From: an uncultured Akkermansia sp.
GTDB taxonomy: Bacteria; Verrucomicrobiota; Verrucomicrobiia; Verrucomicrobiales; Akkermansiaceae
Assembly (NCBI GenBank): GCA_944390825.1
Contig: CALXRG010000004.1
Span: 62,001-126,000 of the forward strand
Reading direction: 5' to 3'
Length of the DNA: 64,000 nt
In this document: positions 52,349 to 60,973 of the stretch, one piece after another
How the letters are laid out: the number at the start of each line of letters is the position of its first letter
Position numbering within the stretch: the stretch's first letter is position 1
The notes under the pieces: model-generated
Seen by the model: the letters and a program-made list of their open reading frames with translations, nothing else
What the model was told of the DNA's origin: nothing
Databases searched by the model: none
Translations under genes and position numbers: made by a program

Positions 52349-52379
52349 GCGCGGGTTATTCGTTGAGAATAACCCGCGC
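52349..52379 (-). promoter_or_regulatory. 13-bp dyad overlapping the -10 of the fmdB-type gene
   Basis: GCGCGGGTTATTC (52349-52361), five-base spacer, GAATAACCCGCGC (52367-52379), a perfect inverted repeat. It covers the -10 box (52366-52371) and the start of the transcript. It could be an operator or a 5' hairpin. Confidence 0.75.
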
Positions 52380-52394
52380 ATTAAAGGTTGTCAA
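52366..52394 (-). promoter_or_regulatory. fmdB-type gene promoter
   Basis: TTGACA (52394-52389), 17-bp spacer, TATTCT (52371-52366) on the minus strand. Confidence 0.65.
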
Positions 52395-52410
52395 GTTTTA
52401 AAGGCTGAGT

Positions 52411-52680
52411 TTACCAACTGGACTTCGTCACGCCGGGAATCATGCCGGCGTTGGCCAGCTCGCGGAAGGCGATACGGGAGAGGTGGAAGCGACGCAGGAA
52501 TGCGTGGCGACGGCCGGTGAGTTCGCAGCGGTTCACCAGTCGTACGGGGGAAGCGTTACGCGGAAGCATCGTCAGACCGATGTAATCGCCTTCTTTCTTC
52601 AGCTTGGCGCGGAGCTCCGCATAGCGAGCCGCGACAGCTGCCTTCTTCTTGTTTCTTTCGATCCAGCTTTTTTTAGCCAT
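52411..52680 (-). CDS. rpsN: 30S ribosomal protein S14 (zinc-independent form)
   Basis: An 89-residue ribosomal protein. [20 protein letters not shown] opens the protein and [30 protein letters not shown] is the S14 signature. The paired CxxC motifs of the zinc-binding form are missing, so this is the C-minus type. It is encoded alone, outside the usual spc ribosomal operon, which suggests either a relocated rpsN or the zinc-starvation paralog. Strong promoter just upstream. Confidence 0.95.
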   Translation of the reverse strand: MAKKSWIERNKKKAAVAARYAELRAKLKKEGDYIGLTMLPRNASPVRLVNRCELTGRRHAFLRRFHLSRIAFRELANAGMIPGVTKSSW

Positions 52681-52696
52681 AACTTTGTGGGGCGAA

Positions 52697-52725
52697 TATT
52701 TACACGAGTTCAGTAGAAAAGTCAA
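52697..52725 (-). promoter_or_regulatory. rpsN promoter
   Basis: TTGACT (52725-52720), 17-bp spacer ending GTG, TAAATA (52702-52697) on the minus strand; 16 bases to the ATG. Confidence 0.68.
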
Positions 52726-52977
52726 GCAGAATTTGTGAGCTTTTTTTCTAAAAATTGCTTTGGCTGCTGCTTTGTGGAAGAGTTGGTGTCGATAATAGAC
52801 GCTTGATTTTGTTGTGTTGCCGGTTTAATTGTGTATGTAACACTAGATGTGGTGTTGGTGTGATGTTAAACCTTTCCTGATTTTTTCAGAATGGAAAGAT
52901 GAGCGGATGTGTAGGGGGGGCACGGTGGGAGGGGCGGGATGTGGGAGCTGCGTGTTGGCTTCATCTTGCCTTACGGT

Positions 52978-53000
52978 CGCCTGCTCAGACAGAGCAGGCG
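52978..53000 (-). other. Hairpin overlapping the nrdA stop codon
   Basis: CGCCTGCTC / GAGCAGGCG, a 9-bp perfect stem with loop AGACA, covering the last codons and the TGA of nrdA. No U tract follows. Confidence 0.55.
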
Positions 53001-55255
53001 CCGCTGGTGCAGCCTTCGTGGTGTTCGCTTGCGGTCTGGAGGCCGTCGGCGTTTTCCGAGGAGAGGAAGTTCTGGTAGTAGAGGGTTTTGATGCCGAGGT
53101 TGAAGCAGGTGATGATTTCGCCCAGAATGTCGGCCAGGTGGAGCTGGCGGTCGGGGTTGCGCAGGGCGTTGGAGTATTGGTTGAGCGAGATGGATTGGTC
53201 AACGAATTTTTGGATGCAGGAGATGAGGCGGAAGTAGTCGGTGTTGTTGAAGTCGTCGCTCCAGGCGGTAGTGTAGAACTCCCGGCTTGTTTTGTAGTAG
53301 GGTACCAGCTGTTTGATGGTGGTGGCTTTATCTGCTTTGATGGTGACGAGCTCCCTCGGCGGTTCTACGCCGGCGGTGGAGTTGGAGGGTTTGCTGGAGT
53401 TGCTTGCCGGCGGGATGGCACAGAGGGTGGAGTGCCGCAGACCGTAGCACTTGATGTCCGCGCGCAGGGCGTCCCAGTCGCAGAGCAGGGGGAAATTGTT
53501 GAACGCGTTGGGGGTGTAGCGGTCGAACACGACCTGTCCGTCCGCGTAGATGGTCTCGTGGAAGAGCGGGCAGGGGCCTTTTTCGCGAGCCAGATCACAG
53601 GAGGCCCGCAGCAGGTGGTAGTAAAAGCTCTCCATGATTTCGTGCACATGGCGCCGGGCTTCCGGGGTGTTGTATCTGAGGTGCGATTTCGCCAGGTAGC
53701 CGAAGAGGTTGGAGATGCCGATTCCCAGCGTGCGGCGGTTGCGTGCGGCGTACTCGACCTCCGGGATGCTGTATTCTGATGCATCGATGAGTTGCTCCAG
53801 GAAGTTCACGAGGAAGGAGGCTACGCGGGGGATTTCTTCCTTGCTGCAGTACCCGAGGTTCATGTTGCCCAGAATGCAGCAACCGATTTCGGGGGTTCCC
53901 TGGGAGCCATCCAGGGGGCGGGCCGGCAGGGAAATCTCTGTGCACAGGTTGGTGAAATACAGGGGTTCCCTGAAACTCGATTTGACAAAGTTATCTGCAA
54001 AACAGAGGTAGACGCGCCCGGTGATGGAACGTTCGAAGAGAATCAGACTCAACAGATCCCAGGCATTGACCCGTTTTTTGTGTTGCTCCCCGACGGACTC
54101 TGCAAAGCGGCGGTACAGTGCATCGAATTGTTCCTCGAAGCCCAGCGCTTCGTATAGCCCGGGGACTTCGTTCATGTGAAAGAGGTAAATGTCCTCGTGC
54201 GCCAGTGCTTTGTGGAGAAACCAGCGGTTGATGATGATGGTTTGGTCGACGTGGCGCGTGCGGTTTTCCAGCGATCCTCGTGAATCACCGAGTTGGCAAA
54301 ACAACTCTGCTTCGTAGTGGAAAAACGGTATGGTGATGTTGGCTGAGCCGGAGCGTGATACCTGCGTCAGCGATCCTACGGCCGCCTCAAAGGTTTTCAT
54401 CAGCGGGAGGATTCCGGAGTGCTGCATCCGCGCGGGTTTGCCGATGTCTGCTCCAATACCCCGGATCTGAGATGCATTCAGCCCGATGCCGGATTTGGCC
54501 GCGGTGCATTCCATGATTTTGGCGGTTGCGAGGGAGAGGGACCGGGTTGAATCTCCCGCATGAATCAGGTTGCAGGAGATATAGCGGTGATAGGGCGTAC
54601 GGGCGCCGTTCATGATCGGGGTTGGCAGTGCGATTTTGCGCTGCGAGAGCAGCTCATACCCGGTGCGCACCAGCTCGCTGCGGCGTGCCTGATCAGGCAT
54701 CCCGGCAAAAATTGCCATCGGAATCAGCATGTAAATTTCCTGTGGCACTTCGATGATCTTTCCCCCGTGGCGAATCAGGTACTTGGAATACATCTGACTG
54801 AGGGCTGAGTAGGGCGTTTCGTTGTCGAGGTTGTAATCAATCAGCCGACCAAAGGCCCGCAGTTCTTCCTCGCTGTAATTCAGTAACTCCCCGGTATAAT
54901 ATCCTTTGCGGACGCGCTCCTGCACCTCGGTGCAGAATTCCCGCGGTTCATATTGACCGAACACTTCTTTGCGGATTTTTTGGTTCAGCAAACGGCCCGC
55001 CGCGATTTCATAGTCAGGTGTCATTTCGCTGATTTTCTCCGCAGCTGACTGGATGAGCATGTTCTGAATGTCGCTCGAGCGAGCCCCGTCGAAAATCTTC
55101 AATCGCGCATCCATGATGATACTCGCGTGCAGCACCGCCAGCCCCTCGCAGGCTTTCCGCACGTGTGCATGAATTTTTTCCGGGAGAAAGGGTTCCTGTT
55201 CTCCTGAGTTTTTCACAATGTGAAGCGAATCCAAGGTAATATGCGTGTCGACCAT
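52985..55255 (-). CDS. nrdA: Class Ia ribonucleoside-diphosphate reductase, alpha subunit
   Basis: A 756-residue enzyme that reduces ribonucleotides to deoxyribonucleotides. An ATP-cone lies at the N-terminus (FLPEKIHAHVRKACEGL). The active site has SCNLIHAGDS (first Cys) and the loop with NLCTEISLPARP (Asn, Cys, Glu). The C-terminal redox pair is CTSGACSV, as in E. coli CESGACKI. All key residues are present. It follows nrdB by 89 bp in the same transcript (order nrdB-nrdA, the reverse of E. coli). No NrdR-like box pair was seen upstream of the operon. Confidence 0.97.
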   Translation of the reverse strand: MVDTHITLDSLHIVKNSGEQEPFLPEKIHAHVRKACEGLAVLHASIIMDARLKIFDGARSSDIQNMLIQSAAEKISEMTPDYEIAAGRLLNQKIRKEVFGQYEPREFCTEVQERVRKGYYTGELLNYSEEELRAFGRLIDYNLDNETPYSALSQMYSKYLIRHGGKIIEVPQEIYMLIPMAIFAGMPDQARRSELVRTGYELLSQRKIALPTPIMNGARTPYHRYISCNLIHAGDSTRSLSLATAKIMECTAAKSGIGLNASQIRGIGADIGKPARMQHSGILPLMKTFEAAVGSLTQVSRSGSANITIPFFHYEAELFCQLGDSRGSLENRTRHVDQTIIINRWFLHKALAHEDIYLFHMNEVPGLYEALGFEEQFDALYRRFAESVGEQHKKRVNAWDLLSLILFERSITGRVYLCFADNFVKSSFREPLYFTNLCTEISLPARPLDGSQGTPEIGCCILGNMNLGYCSKEEIPRVASFLVNFLEQLIDASEYSIPEVEYAARNRRTLGIGISNLFGYLAKSHLRYNTPEARRHVHEIMESFYYHLLRASCDLAREKGPCPLFHETIYADGQVVFDRYTPNAFNNFPLLCDWDALRADIKCYGLRHSTLCAIPPASNSSKPSNSTAGVEPPRELVTIKADKATTIKQLVPYYKTSREFYTTAWSDDFNNTDYFRLISCIQKFVDQSISLNQYSNALRNPDRQLHLADILGEIITCFNLGIKTLYYQNFLSSENADGLQTASEHHEGCTSGACSV

Positions 55256-55344
55256 AAAAACTAAACAGTAAAAATTCCGTATCCTAACATTAAAATCTCA
55301 CGAGCCGTCATCAAACGCCCGGGAAGCATCGATCTCCCCCGCAC

Positions 55345-56481
55345 TCAACTCAGCATGGCGCGCAACTCCCGCAGCTCCGTATCCGAAACCGCCTGATTCA
55401 GGATGTCCACCTTGTAGTTGAGGATTTCGCTCTCTTGGGGCAGGTTCTCCGTCAGGTCGTTATTGATGTACGTTTCCACCCACTCCAGCGGGTTCTGAGT
55501 CAGGCCCTCGAACAGGGGCTGCTCCCCGATGGCTCGGAGGCGTTTGTTGGCGAGGTAGCGGAGGTACATTTTTGCCAGGTCGGGAGTCATTCCCAGGAAT
55601 GACCCGTGACGGAACAAATAATCAACCCACGCAAACTCCTGCTCCACGGCCTCACTGTACATGTCCTGTATACCCGGTTGCCAGAACGCATACGCTTCAC
55701 GGAATCCTTCTTCCGGCACGGTGCGGAACAACCGCAGCACGTACTGAGAGATTGCGAGGTGCAGGTTTTCATCCCGGCAGATCAGCTGCAGGACTTTACC
55801 CGTGCGTTCCATCAGCCCCTGACTGTAGTGCATGCTCCACACGGTCGCAAACCCCGAGTAAAAACGGATTCCCTCCAGGATGTTGATTTCAAGGAACAGA
55901 CGCACCAGGGATTGCTTCAGTTCCTGCTCGAAGGCCGGCGGGATGTCCATCCCGCGCAGCAGACGGAAATTATACTCCGTTACCAGTTCAAAGCAGCGAT
56001 CATAGGGCTCAGACACCGTCCCTGCCAGCCGAACCAGTTCCGGGGTGCGGAACGATGCATCAAACACTTCCGTCGGGTTGTCGTAGACCGAACGCAAGAT
56101 GTGCGTGTAAGACTTTGAATGCTTATCTATCTCAAAATGCTGCCATACGGTCATGCAAGCTTCCAACTCCGGCAGCGTGATAATGCTCCCAAACGTCTGG
56201 AGCATGCCCCGCCCCTGAATCGAATCCAGGAAAATCAACTTCTGCAGCACACTCGTATACGCGTGCTTCATCGCATCGCTCAGGTAGCGGAAATCCTGCT
56301 TGTCTTTCACGCAATTCACCTCATCATGGGTCCAATCCTGGCCCATCATCCGATCTGCCATCGTGTCAAAGAACGGATACTTCAGCACATCGTAACGCTG
56401 AGAATTCTTCCCCTCGCCCAGGAAGAGCTTTTCGTTGTTAAAATTGATATACTCCCCGTTGTAAATCGTCTGCTTCTTCAT
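55345..56481 (-). CDS. nrdB: Class I ribonucleoside-diphosphate reductase, beta subunit
   Basis: A 378-residue di-iron, tyrosyl-radical subunit. The first ligand is Asp86 in FLDSIQGR, then Glu117 in WQHFEIDKHSKSYTHI with His121, and the radical Tyr125. Late ligands are in NILEGIRFY and CRDENLHL. Between Glu117 and His121 there are three residues, where E. coli-type R2 has two (ETIH), so the usual ExxH is ExxxH. The other ligands and the Tyr are conserved. The start at 56481 follows a strong promoter. First gene of the nrdBA operon. Confidence 0.96.
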   Translation of the reverse strand: MKKQTIYNGEYINFNNEKLFLGEGKNSQRYDVLKYPFFDTMADRMMGQDWTHDEVNCVKDKQDFRYLSDAMKHAYTSVLQKLIFLDSIQGRGMLQTFGSIITLPELEACMTVWQHFEIDKHSKSYTHILRSVYDNPTEVFDASFRTPELVRLAGTVSEPYDRCFELVTEYNFRLLRGMDIPPAFEQELKQSLVRLFLEINILEGIRFYSGFATVWSMHYSQGLMERTGKVLQLICRDENLHLAISQYVLRLFRTVPEEGFREAYAFWQPGIQDMYSEAVEQEFAWVDYLFRHGSFLGMTPDLAKMYLRYLANKRLRAIGEQPLFEGLTQNPLEWVETYINNDLTENLPQESEILNYKVDILNQAVSDTELRELRAMLS

Positions 56482-56527
56482 GATTGTGCCTAGTTTGTTT
56501 CTGCTAACTCCGAACCGGCGTGCCCGC

Positions 56528-56555
56528 ATTATAGGTATTTTGGAATCCATGTAAA
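56528..56555 (-). promoter_or_regulatory. nrdBA promoter
   Basis: TTTACA (56555-56550), 16-bp spacer, TATAAT (56533-56528, perfect consensus) on the minus strand; about 40-base leader. Confidence 0.75.
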
Positions 56556-56867
56556 CAAAAATCCGTCACCGCCAAACCGTACCGATTCTCAACAACAGCC
56601 CCAAATACCCATAACCCACCTAGGCTTATAGACTCCACCTTAGAAAGCCACGCCAAAAAAACTTTCTTCTCAACCCGCAACAATACATTAACAAGTGGTA
56701 AAACCAGCAAACGCCTACCACATCTTGTGTCCTGCCACATCATGTGTTTACCGTAACCCCTCGGCACATAACACTTCGGCACATAACCCGTCCGCCTCCC
56801 CGGGCTTCCCCCTCCCGCGAGTTCTGCATCAAAGCACAACTCACCGTCCCAATCCACGGAAAAACCC
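56556..56867. other. A-rich intergenic region upstream of nrdBA
   Basis: No gene recognised. The stretch is AT-richer than its surroundings and contains a short repeat (GGCACATAACAC / GGCACATAACCC at 56,763-56,788). Confidence 0.4.
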
Positions 56868-56895
56868 TTGACAGCCCCGGAAAACGTGCTACCTT
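56868..56895 (+). promoter_or_regulatory. Promoter of the EamA pseudogene
   Basis: TTGACA (56868-56873), 16-bp spacer ending TGC, TACCTT (56890-56895), 26 bases before the ATG. Confidence 0.6.
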
Positions 56896-56921
56896 ACCCC
56901 GGATTCGCACCACACACCACC

Positions 56922-57171
56922 ATGGAAAAACACAGCTGGAATGGGCACGCCTCCATGCTAGGCGCCAACACCATGTGGGGCCTCATGTCGCCCATCTCCA
57001 AACTCGTCATGGCCAGCAGCGTCATCACCCCCTGCGTCGTCACCGAACTGCGCGTCGGCGGCGCCATGCTCCTCTTCTGGCGCCCTGGCCGTCGCCCTCA
57101 TCTTTGGCGGCGTCTACCTCGTCACCCGCGGCAGCACCGATCCTCATTCTGAGCCCGACGCCATTGCCTGA
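56922..57171 (+). pseudogene. EamA/DMT-family transporter with internal deletion
   Basis: The ORF starts MEKHSWNGHASMLGANTMWG, continues SPISKLVMASSVITPCVVTELRVGGAMLLFW, and matches the first membrane helix region of EamA/RhaT-type transporters. At about 57,078-57,085 the sequence jumps, in another frame, to LAVALIFGGVYLVTRGSTD...SEPDAIA and a stop, which reads as the last helix and tail of the same family. About 220 codons of the usual 300 are missing. The promoter is intact. This is a large internal deletion, not a simple truncation. Confidence 0.8.
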
Positions 57172-57406
57172 TGCCCACCGATTCGCGTGCCCGCGCTTCC
57201 AGAGACCGAAATAAGCGAAAGCACAATATCTTGGTCCTTTATTAAAAAATCCATACAAGCAAATGAGTTATTCGAAAAAAATCGAATAACTCGTTCCGCC
57301 CGCACTTCCGCATGGCTTTGCGCCTGGAAATTTGCTTTGGTAAACCGACATCCGGGACTCTCCCACTGCGATTCCAGCCCTGCGGCAAGACCCGGCAACA
57401 GAAAGC
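57172..57406. other. Decayed intergenic region with hairpin
   Basis: Follows the EamA remnant. A perfect 11-bp hairpin at 57,265-57,292 is the only clear structure. Confidence 0.4.
57265..57292. other. 11-bp perfect hairpin with A6 loop
   Basis: GAGTTATTCGA / TCGAATAACTC around AAAAAA (arms 57265-57275 and 57282-57292). No U tract outside the stem on either strand. It may be a symmetric protein site or the trace of a mobile element. Confidence 0.6.
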
Positions 57407-57435
57407 TTGCCATCCAACCCGAAAACTGATACGAT
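57407..57435 (+). promoter_or_regulatory. Promoter of exported hypothetical protein gene
   Basis: TTGCCA (57407-57412), 17-bp spacer ending TGA, TACGAT (57430-57435). ATG 57443 lies seven bases downstream in frame, ATG 57554 about 120 bases downstream. Confidence 0.6.
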
Positions 57436-57553
57436 GCGCAGTATGCCGGAATCATGCCGAAACAGCCTCACGGGCCGCACTCAGCAGATGAATCGCCACA
57501 GCGCAACACCCCACCACCGGCTTCCTCATACACCCCCCACCCACTGCGTAACG

Positions 57554-58669
57554 ATGAACAAAACCCTGCCAAACCTCATCACCACCGTCGCCCTGCTGCC
57601 CTTAGTTGCCCTTGCAGCACCCGAAAAAAACGCCGCACCCGCAGCACCTGAAACACCCGCCATCCCACCCGCTTCCGCACCTGCCACCGCAGAAACGCCA
57701 AGCGCCCATGAGCTCATCAAACAAAACAGGGCCTTTGTCTCAGAACTCAATGAAATAGCCGGAACAGACAAAACCGCAGCCGAAAAAGTCGCCGCCATCA
57801 AAAACCTCGAACCCCGCGCCGCCGAACTCGGCAAAGCCATCCAAGCGATCGGGATGCAAGCAATAGAAGAAGCCTCAGATGAAACCGAAGCCCCGGACTT
57901 CACCGCACTGAAGCAAGCCATGGAGATACCCGAAATCAAGGCCGCCATCAGCAGAATCGTCCATCTGATGCAAGGCAACGTCAAAAAAAACGACCCAGTA
58001 GCCGTCCAGCAACTGAGCGAATTCGTGATGCACTATTTTCAGCATCCCCAACCGGAGCAGGTTAGCACCATCATGCAACAACTCGTCGAGGTCTTTCCTA
58101 GCATCCGTCAATGCAATGCCATCTCCGGAACCATCACCTTCTTTGCCGAAATCTTCCGTGCCAACCCCGACCGCATACCCGAGTGGAAAACCATCATCGA
58201 CACCATGCCCGCCGACTGGAAACAGTGCTTTGAATGGTCTCTCAGCTACGCCCGGGGAGAAAAAGGCGACATCACCGCCTTTGAAACCGCCAGCCCCGAC
58301 CTCCTCGACGCCTGCTGGGGCGCCTACCTGGCGAGCGGCGACAAGAAATACGCAGAATACGTCCTTAGGGTAGCCTGCCAGCACGAACAGCCGGACACCA
58401 TCGACATGACCATTCGCGCCGCCGTCTGGTCCAGCTCCTCCTTCATCCGCAACTATCCCGAGATGAGAGCCATCGCGCGAACTTGGTTTGCCACCGCCTC
58501 CAACCAACAGAAAGAAAACTTTGCCCTGCGCGCTTCTGAAGACATCCAAACAGCCGTTTTCGGCCAGGTCCTCATCGACCAAACCCGCAAAGAACAACTC
58601 CTCAACGCCAGGCAGGAAAAAGCCCGCGGAACCGAAGCTACAGTTCCCGCCGAAGCCCCAGCAACCTAA
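57554..58669 (+). CDS. Exported hypothetical protein
   Basis: A 371-residue protein. The start at 57554 gives a signal peptide (MNKTLPNLITTVALLPLVALA) followed by an Ala/Pro-rich linker and a helical domain (ELIKQNRAFVSELNEIAG, AAEKVAAIKNLEPRAAELGKA). The longer in-frame ORF from 57443 lies seven bases after a -10 box but would bury the signal peptide, so I keep the shorter start with reservation. The second half has conserved-looking Trp and Cys positions (WKTIIDTMPADWKQCFEWSL, YVLRVACQHEQPD). No family recognised. Probably periplasmic. Confidence 0.78.
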   Translation: MNKTLPNLITTVALLPLVALAAPEKNAAPAAPETPAIPPASAPATAETPSAHELIKQNRAFVSELNEIAGTDKTAAEKVAAIKNLEPRAAELGKAIQAIGMQAIEEASDETEAPDFTALKQAMEIPEIKAAISRIVHLMQGNVKKNDPVAVQQLSEFVMHYFQHPQPEQVSTIMQQLVEVFPSIRQCNAISGTITFFAEIFRANPDRIPEWKTIIDTMPADWKQCFEWSLSYARGEKGDITAFETASPDLLDACWGAYLASGDKKYAEYVLRVACQHEQPDTIDMTIRAAVWSSSSFIRNYPEMRAIARTWFATASNQQKENFALRASEDIQTAVFGQVLIDQTRKEQLLNARQEKARGTEATVPAEAPAT

Positions 58670-58779
58670 ACGCCCCAATGGCGCAGGGGAAGCCGTCGAC
58701 CGCCCAGGCGTTACAACTCTCCCAATCGTGCGCATCTGTTTTGGGGATAGTGCGCCCCATCGCATACTGTCAAGAAGCG

Positions 58780-59300
58780 GGGTCCATTATCGTGTCTTAT
58801 CACCTCATAGCCAACATGAACACCGTCGTTGACAAAATGAGGAGGGCAGCCATCAAGGAAGCCTCCTACGAGGACTTGCAGCTCTTGAAAAAAACGCGTT
58901 ATTTTTGCTCAAAAGTCCTGAGAACCTGGATGCAACAGGTGAAGCACACTCCGGGAACTCATGGCGCGCAACCGCAAGCGACAAGCCGTTTGCGCACTCA
59001 AAGAAGAGCTTCGTGCGGTCTTTCGACAGCGTCATGAACGCGTCGCCACGTGGTCGATGATCCGTTGGGTGAGAAAGGCTAGCACTTCAAAAATCAGCCG
59101 AATCATGCGATTTGCAAGGGGTGTGGCCAAGGCTCTTCCTGACATTCTCAATACGCTCAGATGCAGGATGAACTCTGCTAAAATTGAACCGATGGATGCC
59201 TCCATCCAGCGAATCGTCAGTAAGTCAGGTGGCTTGCAGGATGTTCTCTACCTTTTTGCAAAACTCCGGCAGCGTTTTTTGCTCAACCGTCGCATCTATC
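58780..59300 (+). pseudogene. ISL3-family transposase remnant
   Basis: Three pieces in three frames read together as the C-terminal half of an ISL3-type transposase. Piece 1 (to about 58,907) is IIVSYHLIANMNTVVDKMRR...EDLQLLKKTRYF, like the FDRFHV-K-N-ALDKVRR and LKKSRYLLLK region. Piece 2 from 58,908 is LLKSPENLDATG. Piece 3 from about 58,961 is ALKEELRAVFRQ then SMIRWVRKAS, RFARGVAKALPDILN and GGLQDVLYLFAKLRQRF. At least two frameshifts; the N-terminal half and inverted ends are not recognised. Family similarity comes from recalled motifs. Confidence 0.62.
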
Positions 59301-59539
59301 GTCAAAAGCTGATGAGAGGTCTCAACGTGAGGGTAAATAATGACATCGTAATCCCTCCTGGATAAAATAGCTGTTTCAACAGAACTGCTCGAGCCCCTCT
59401 TCTGGTCTGCTTTCAATATCCGAGCTTGCCATTGTGCATATTTAGCGTATAATCTGCGCGTTGTTTTTTGTTTTCGGATTGTTGCCGGAACGTTTTACGG
59501 ATTGACACGGATACCAGACCTTACACGGATATTAAACAT

Positions 59540-60847
59540 ATGGCAGACACCCGCTTCCAACCCTTGCCCGGATTCCGCGACTTTGCGCCGCAGGAATGCG
59601 CCCTTCGCAATTATCTCTTTGACACCTGGCGCCGGGTCGCGCACCGCTATGGCTTTGTCGAGTGGGAGGCTCCCACGATCGAGCCCACCGAGCTCTACCT
59701 CAAAAAAACCGGCGGCGAGCTTCCTACCCAACTTTTCCGCTTCACGGATCAGGGCGAGCGCGATATTACCATCCGTCCGGAGCTCACCGCTTCTCTGGGG
59801 CGCATTGCCGCCGCTGTCCAGCGTGATTACCCGAAACCTCTGAAGTGGTTTGAAATTGGCTCCTGCTTCCGCTACGAGAAACCGCAGAAGGGCCGCTTGC
59901 GTGAGTTTGTTCAATTTAATGCTGACATCCTCGGGGAGGACGGTGAAGGGGCCGATGCGGAGCTGATCGCTTTGGCGATCGACTGCATGCGTGAGTTTGG
60001 CTTCACCGCTGATGACTTTGTCGTCCGCATCAGTGACCGGGAGGTTTGGCTGAGCTACGCGGCCCGGCATGGCGTGCCGGAAGACCGCACGGGTGATTTC
60101 CTTGCTATCGTCGACAAGTTTGAGCGCGACCGCCCTGAAGTCTGCCAGGAGAAGCTGGATGCTTTCGGTATGAGGCGTGAGGACCTGGTCGCTTTCATTG
60201 CAGCCCCCCCAGCCGGGTGTTCTCCCCGCTATGATGCTGTACTTGCCGAGCTCCGTGCCCGGGGCCTGGAGAACTACGTCCAACTTGATCTTTCTGTCGT
60301 GCGGGGGCTCGCCTACTATACCGGTCTTGTCTTTGAGATCTTCGACAAGGGACACACCCTGCGTGCGGTAGCGGGCGGCGGCCGCTACAATGGCCTCGTG
60401 GGCACACTTTCCAACGGAGCCACCGAGCTCCCGGCTACGGGGTTTGCGATGGGGGATGCCGTCATTGCGCACCTGATCGCCAGTTGCCCGGCTGCACGAG
60501 CTCTGCGGGATGCCGCCACACGTCCGCAGGCCTGCGATCTCTACCTTGTGCTTGCAGACCCAGCCAAGCGCCCGGAGTTGCTGCGTATCGCTTCGGCGCT
60601 GCGGGATGCCGGAGTCCGTGTCGATATCCCTCTCTCGGCTTCCAAGATGGGCGCCCAGCTTAAACTCGCCGGCAGAATCGGTGCTCCCTATGCTGCGATC
60701 ATCGGTGCTGAGTATCCGGCCATCCAGCTCAAGGAACTTGCTACCCGGGAAACCGTCACGACGGACTTTGAGGGCCTGCTGGAGCTTTTGTCCCCCGAGC
60801 CGGCTGATGCTGCGGAGGATGATGAACCGGAAGCAACCTGCAAGTGA
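59540..60847 (+). CDS. hisS: Histidyl-tRNA synthetase
   Basis: A 435-residue class II synthetase. The start at 59540 gives MADTRFQPLPGFRDFAPQE. Class II motif 2 is GSCFRYEKPQKGRLREFVQFN, the histidine motifs are LSVVRGLAYYTGLVFE and AGGGRYNGL, and motif 3 is in TGFAMGDAVI. The C-terminal anticodon domain (LYLVLADPAKRPELL, SASKMGAQLKLAG) is complete. Only 126 bp separate it from aspS, which has its own promoter. Confidence 0.97.
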   Translation: MADTRFQPLPGFRDFAPQECALRNYLFDTWRRVAHRYGFVEWEAPTIEPTELYLKKTGGELPTQLFRFTDQGERDITIRPELTASLGRIAAAVQRDYPKPLKWFEIGSCFRYEKPQKGRLREFVQFNADILGEDGEGADAELIALAIDCMREFGFTADDFVVRISDREVWLSYAARHGVPEDRTGDFLAIVDKFERDRPEVCQEKLDAFGMRREDLVAFIAAPPAGCSPRYDAVLAELRARGLENYVQLDLSVVRGLAYYTGLVFEIFDKGHTLRAVAGGGRYNGLVGTLSNGATELPATGFAMGDAVIAHLIASCPAARALRDAATRPQACDLYLVLADPAKRPELLRIASALRDAGVRVDIPLSASKMGAQLKLAGRIGAPYAAIIGAEYPAIQLKELATRETVTTDFEGLLELLSPEPADAAEDDEPEATCK

Positions 60848-60867
60848 GCAGCCGGGCCAAAATAGAC

Positions 60868-60895
60868 TTGACTTTCAATCCCCAAAGAGTAGAAT
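60868..60895 (+). promoter_or_regulatory. aspS promoter
   Basis: TTGACT (60868-60873), 16-bp spacer, TAGAAT (60890-60895); about 70-base leader before 60974. No T-box features were seen in the leader. Confidence 0.62.
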
Positions 60896-60973
60896 GACGC
60901 CCGCTTGCGGTCCCGCTTCCGGAGCAGTCCGACCTTGGGGGTACCATTGACTTATTTACACTTCTGACACGTT

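Noticed and set aside
56556..56700. NrdR boxes upstream of nrdBA
   Set aside because: No pair of sites resembling ACAC-ATAT-GTGT-type boxes near the promoter.
57443..57553. Leaderless start at 57443 for the exported hypothetical protein
   Set aside because: It fits the -10 plus 7 bases rule, but it would place a clear signal peptide 37 residues inside; kept only as an alternative.
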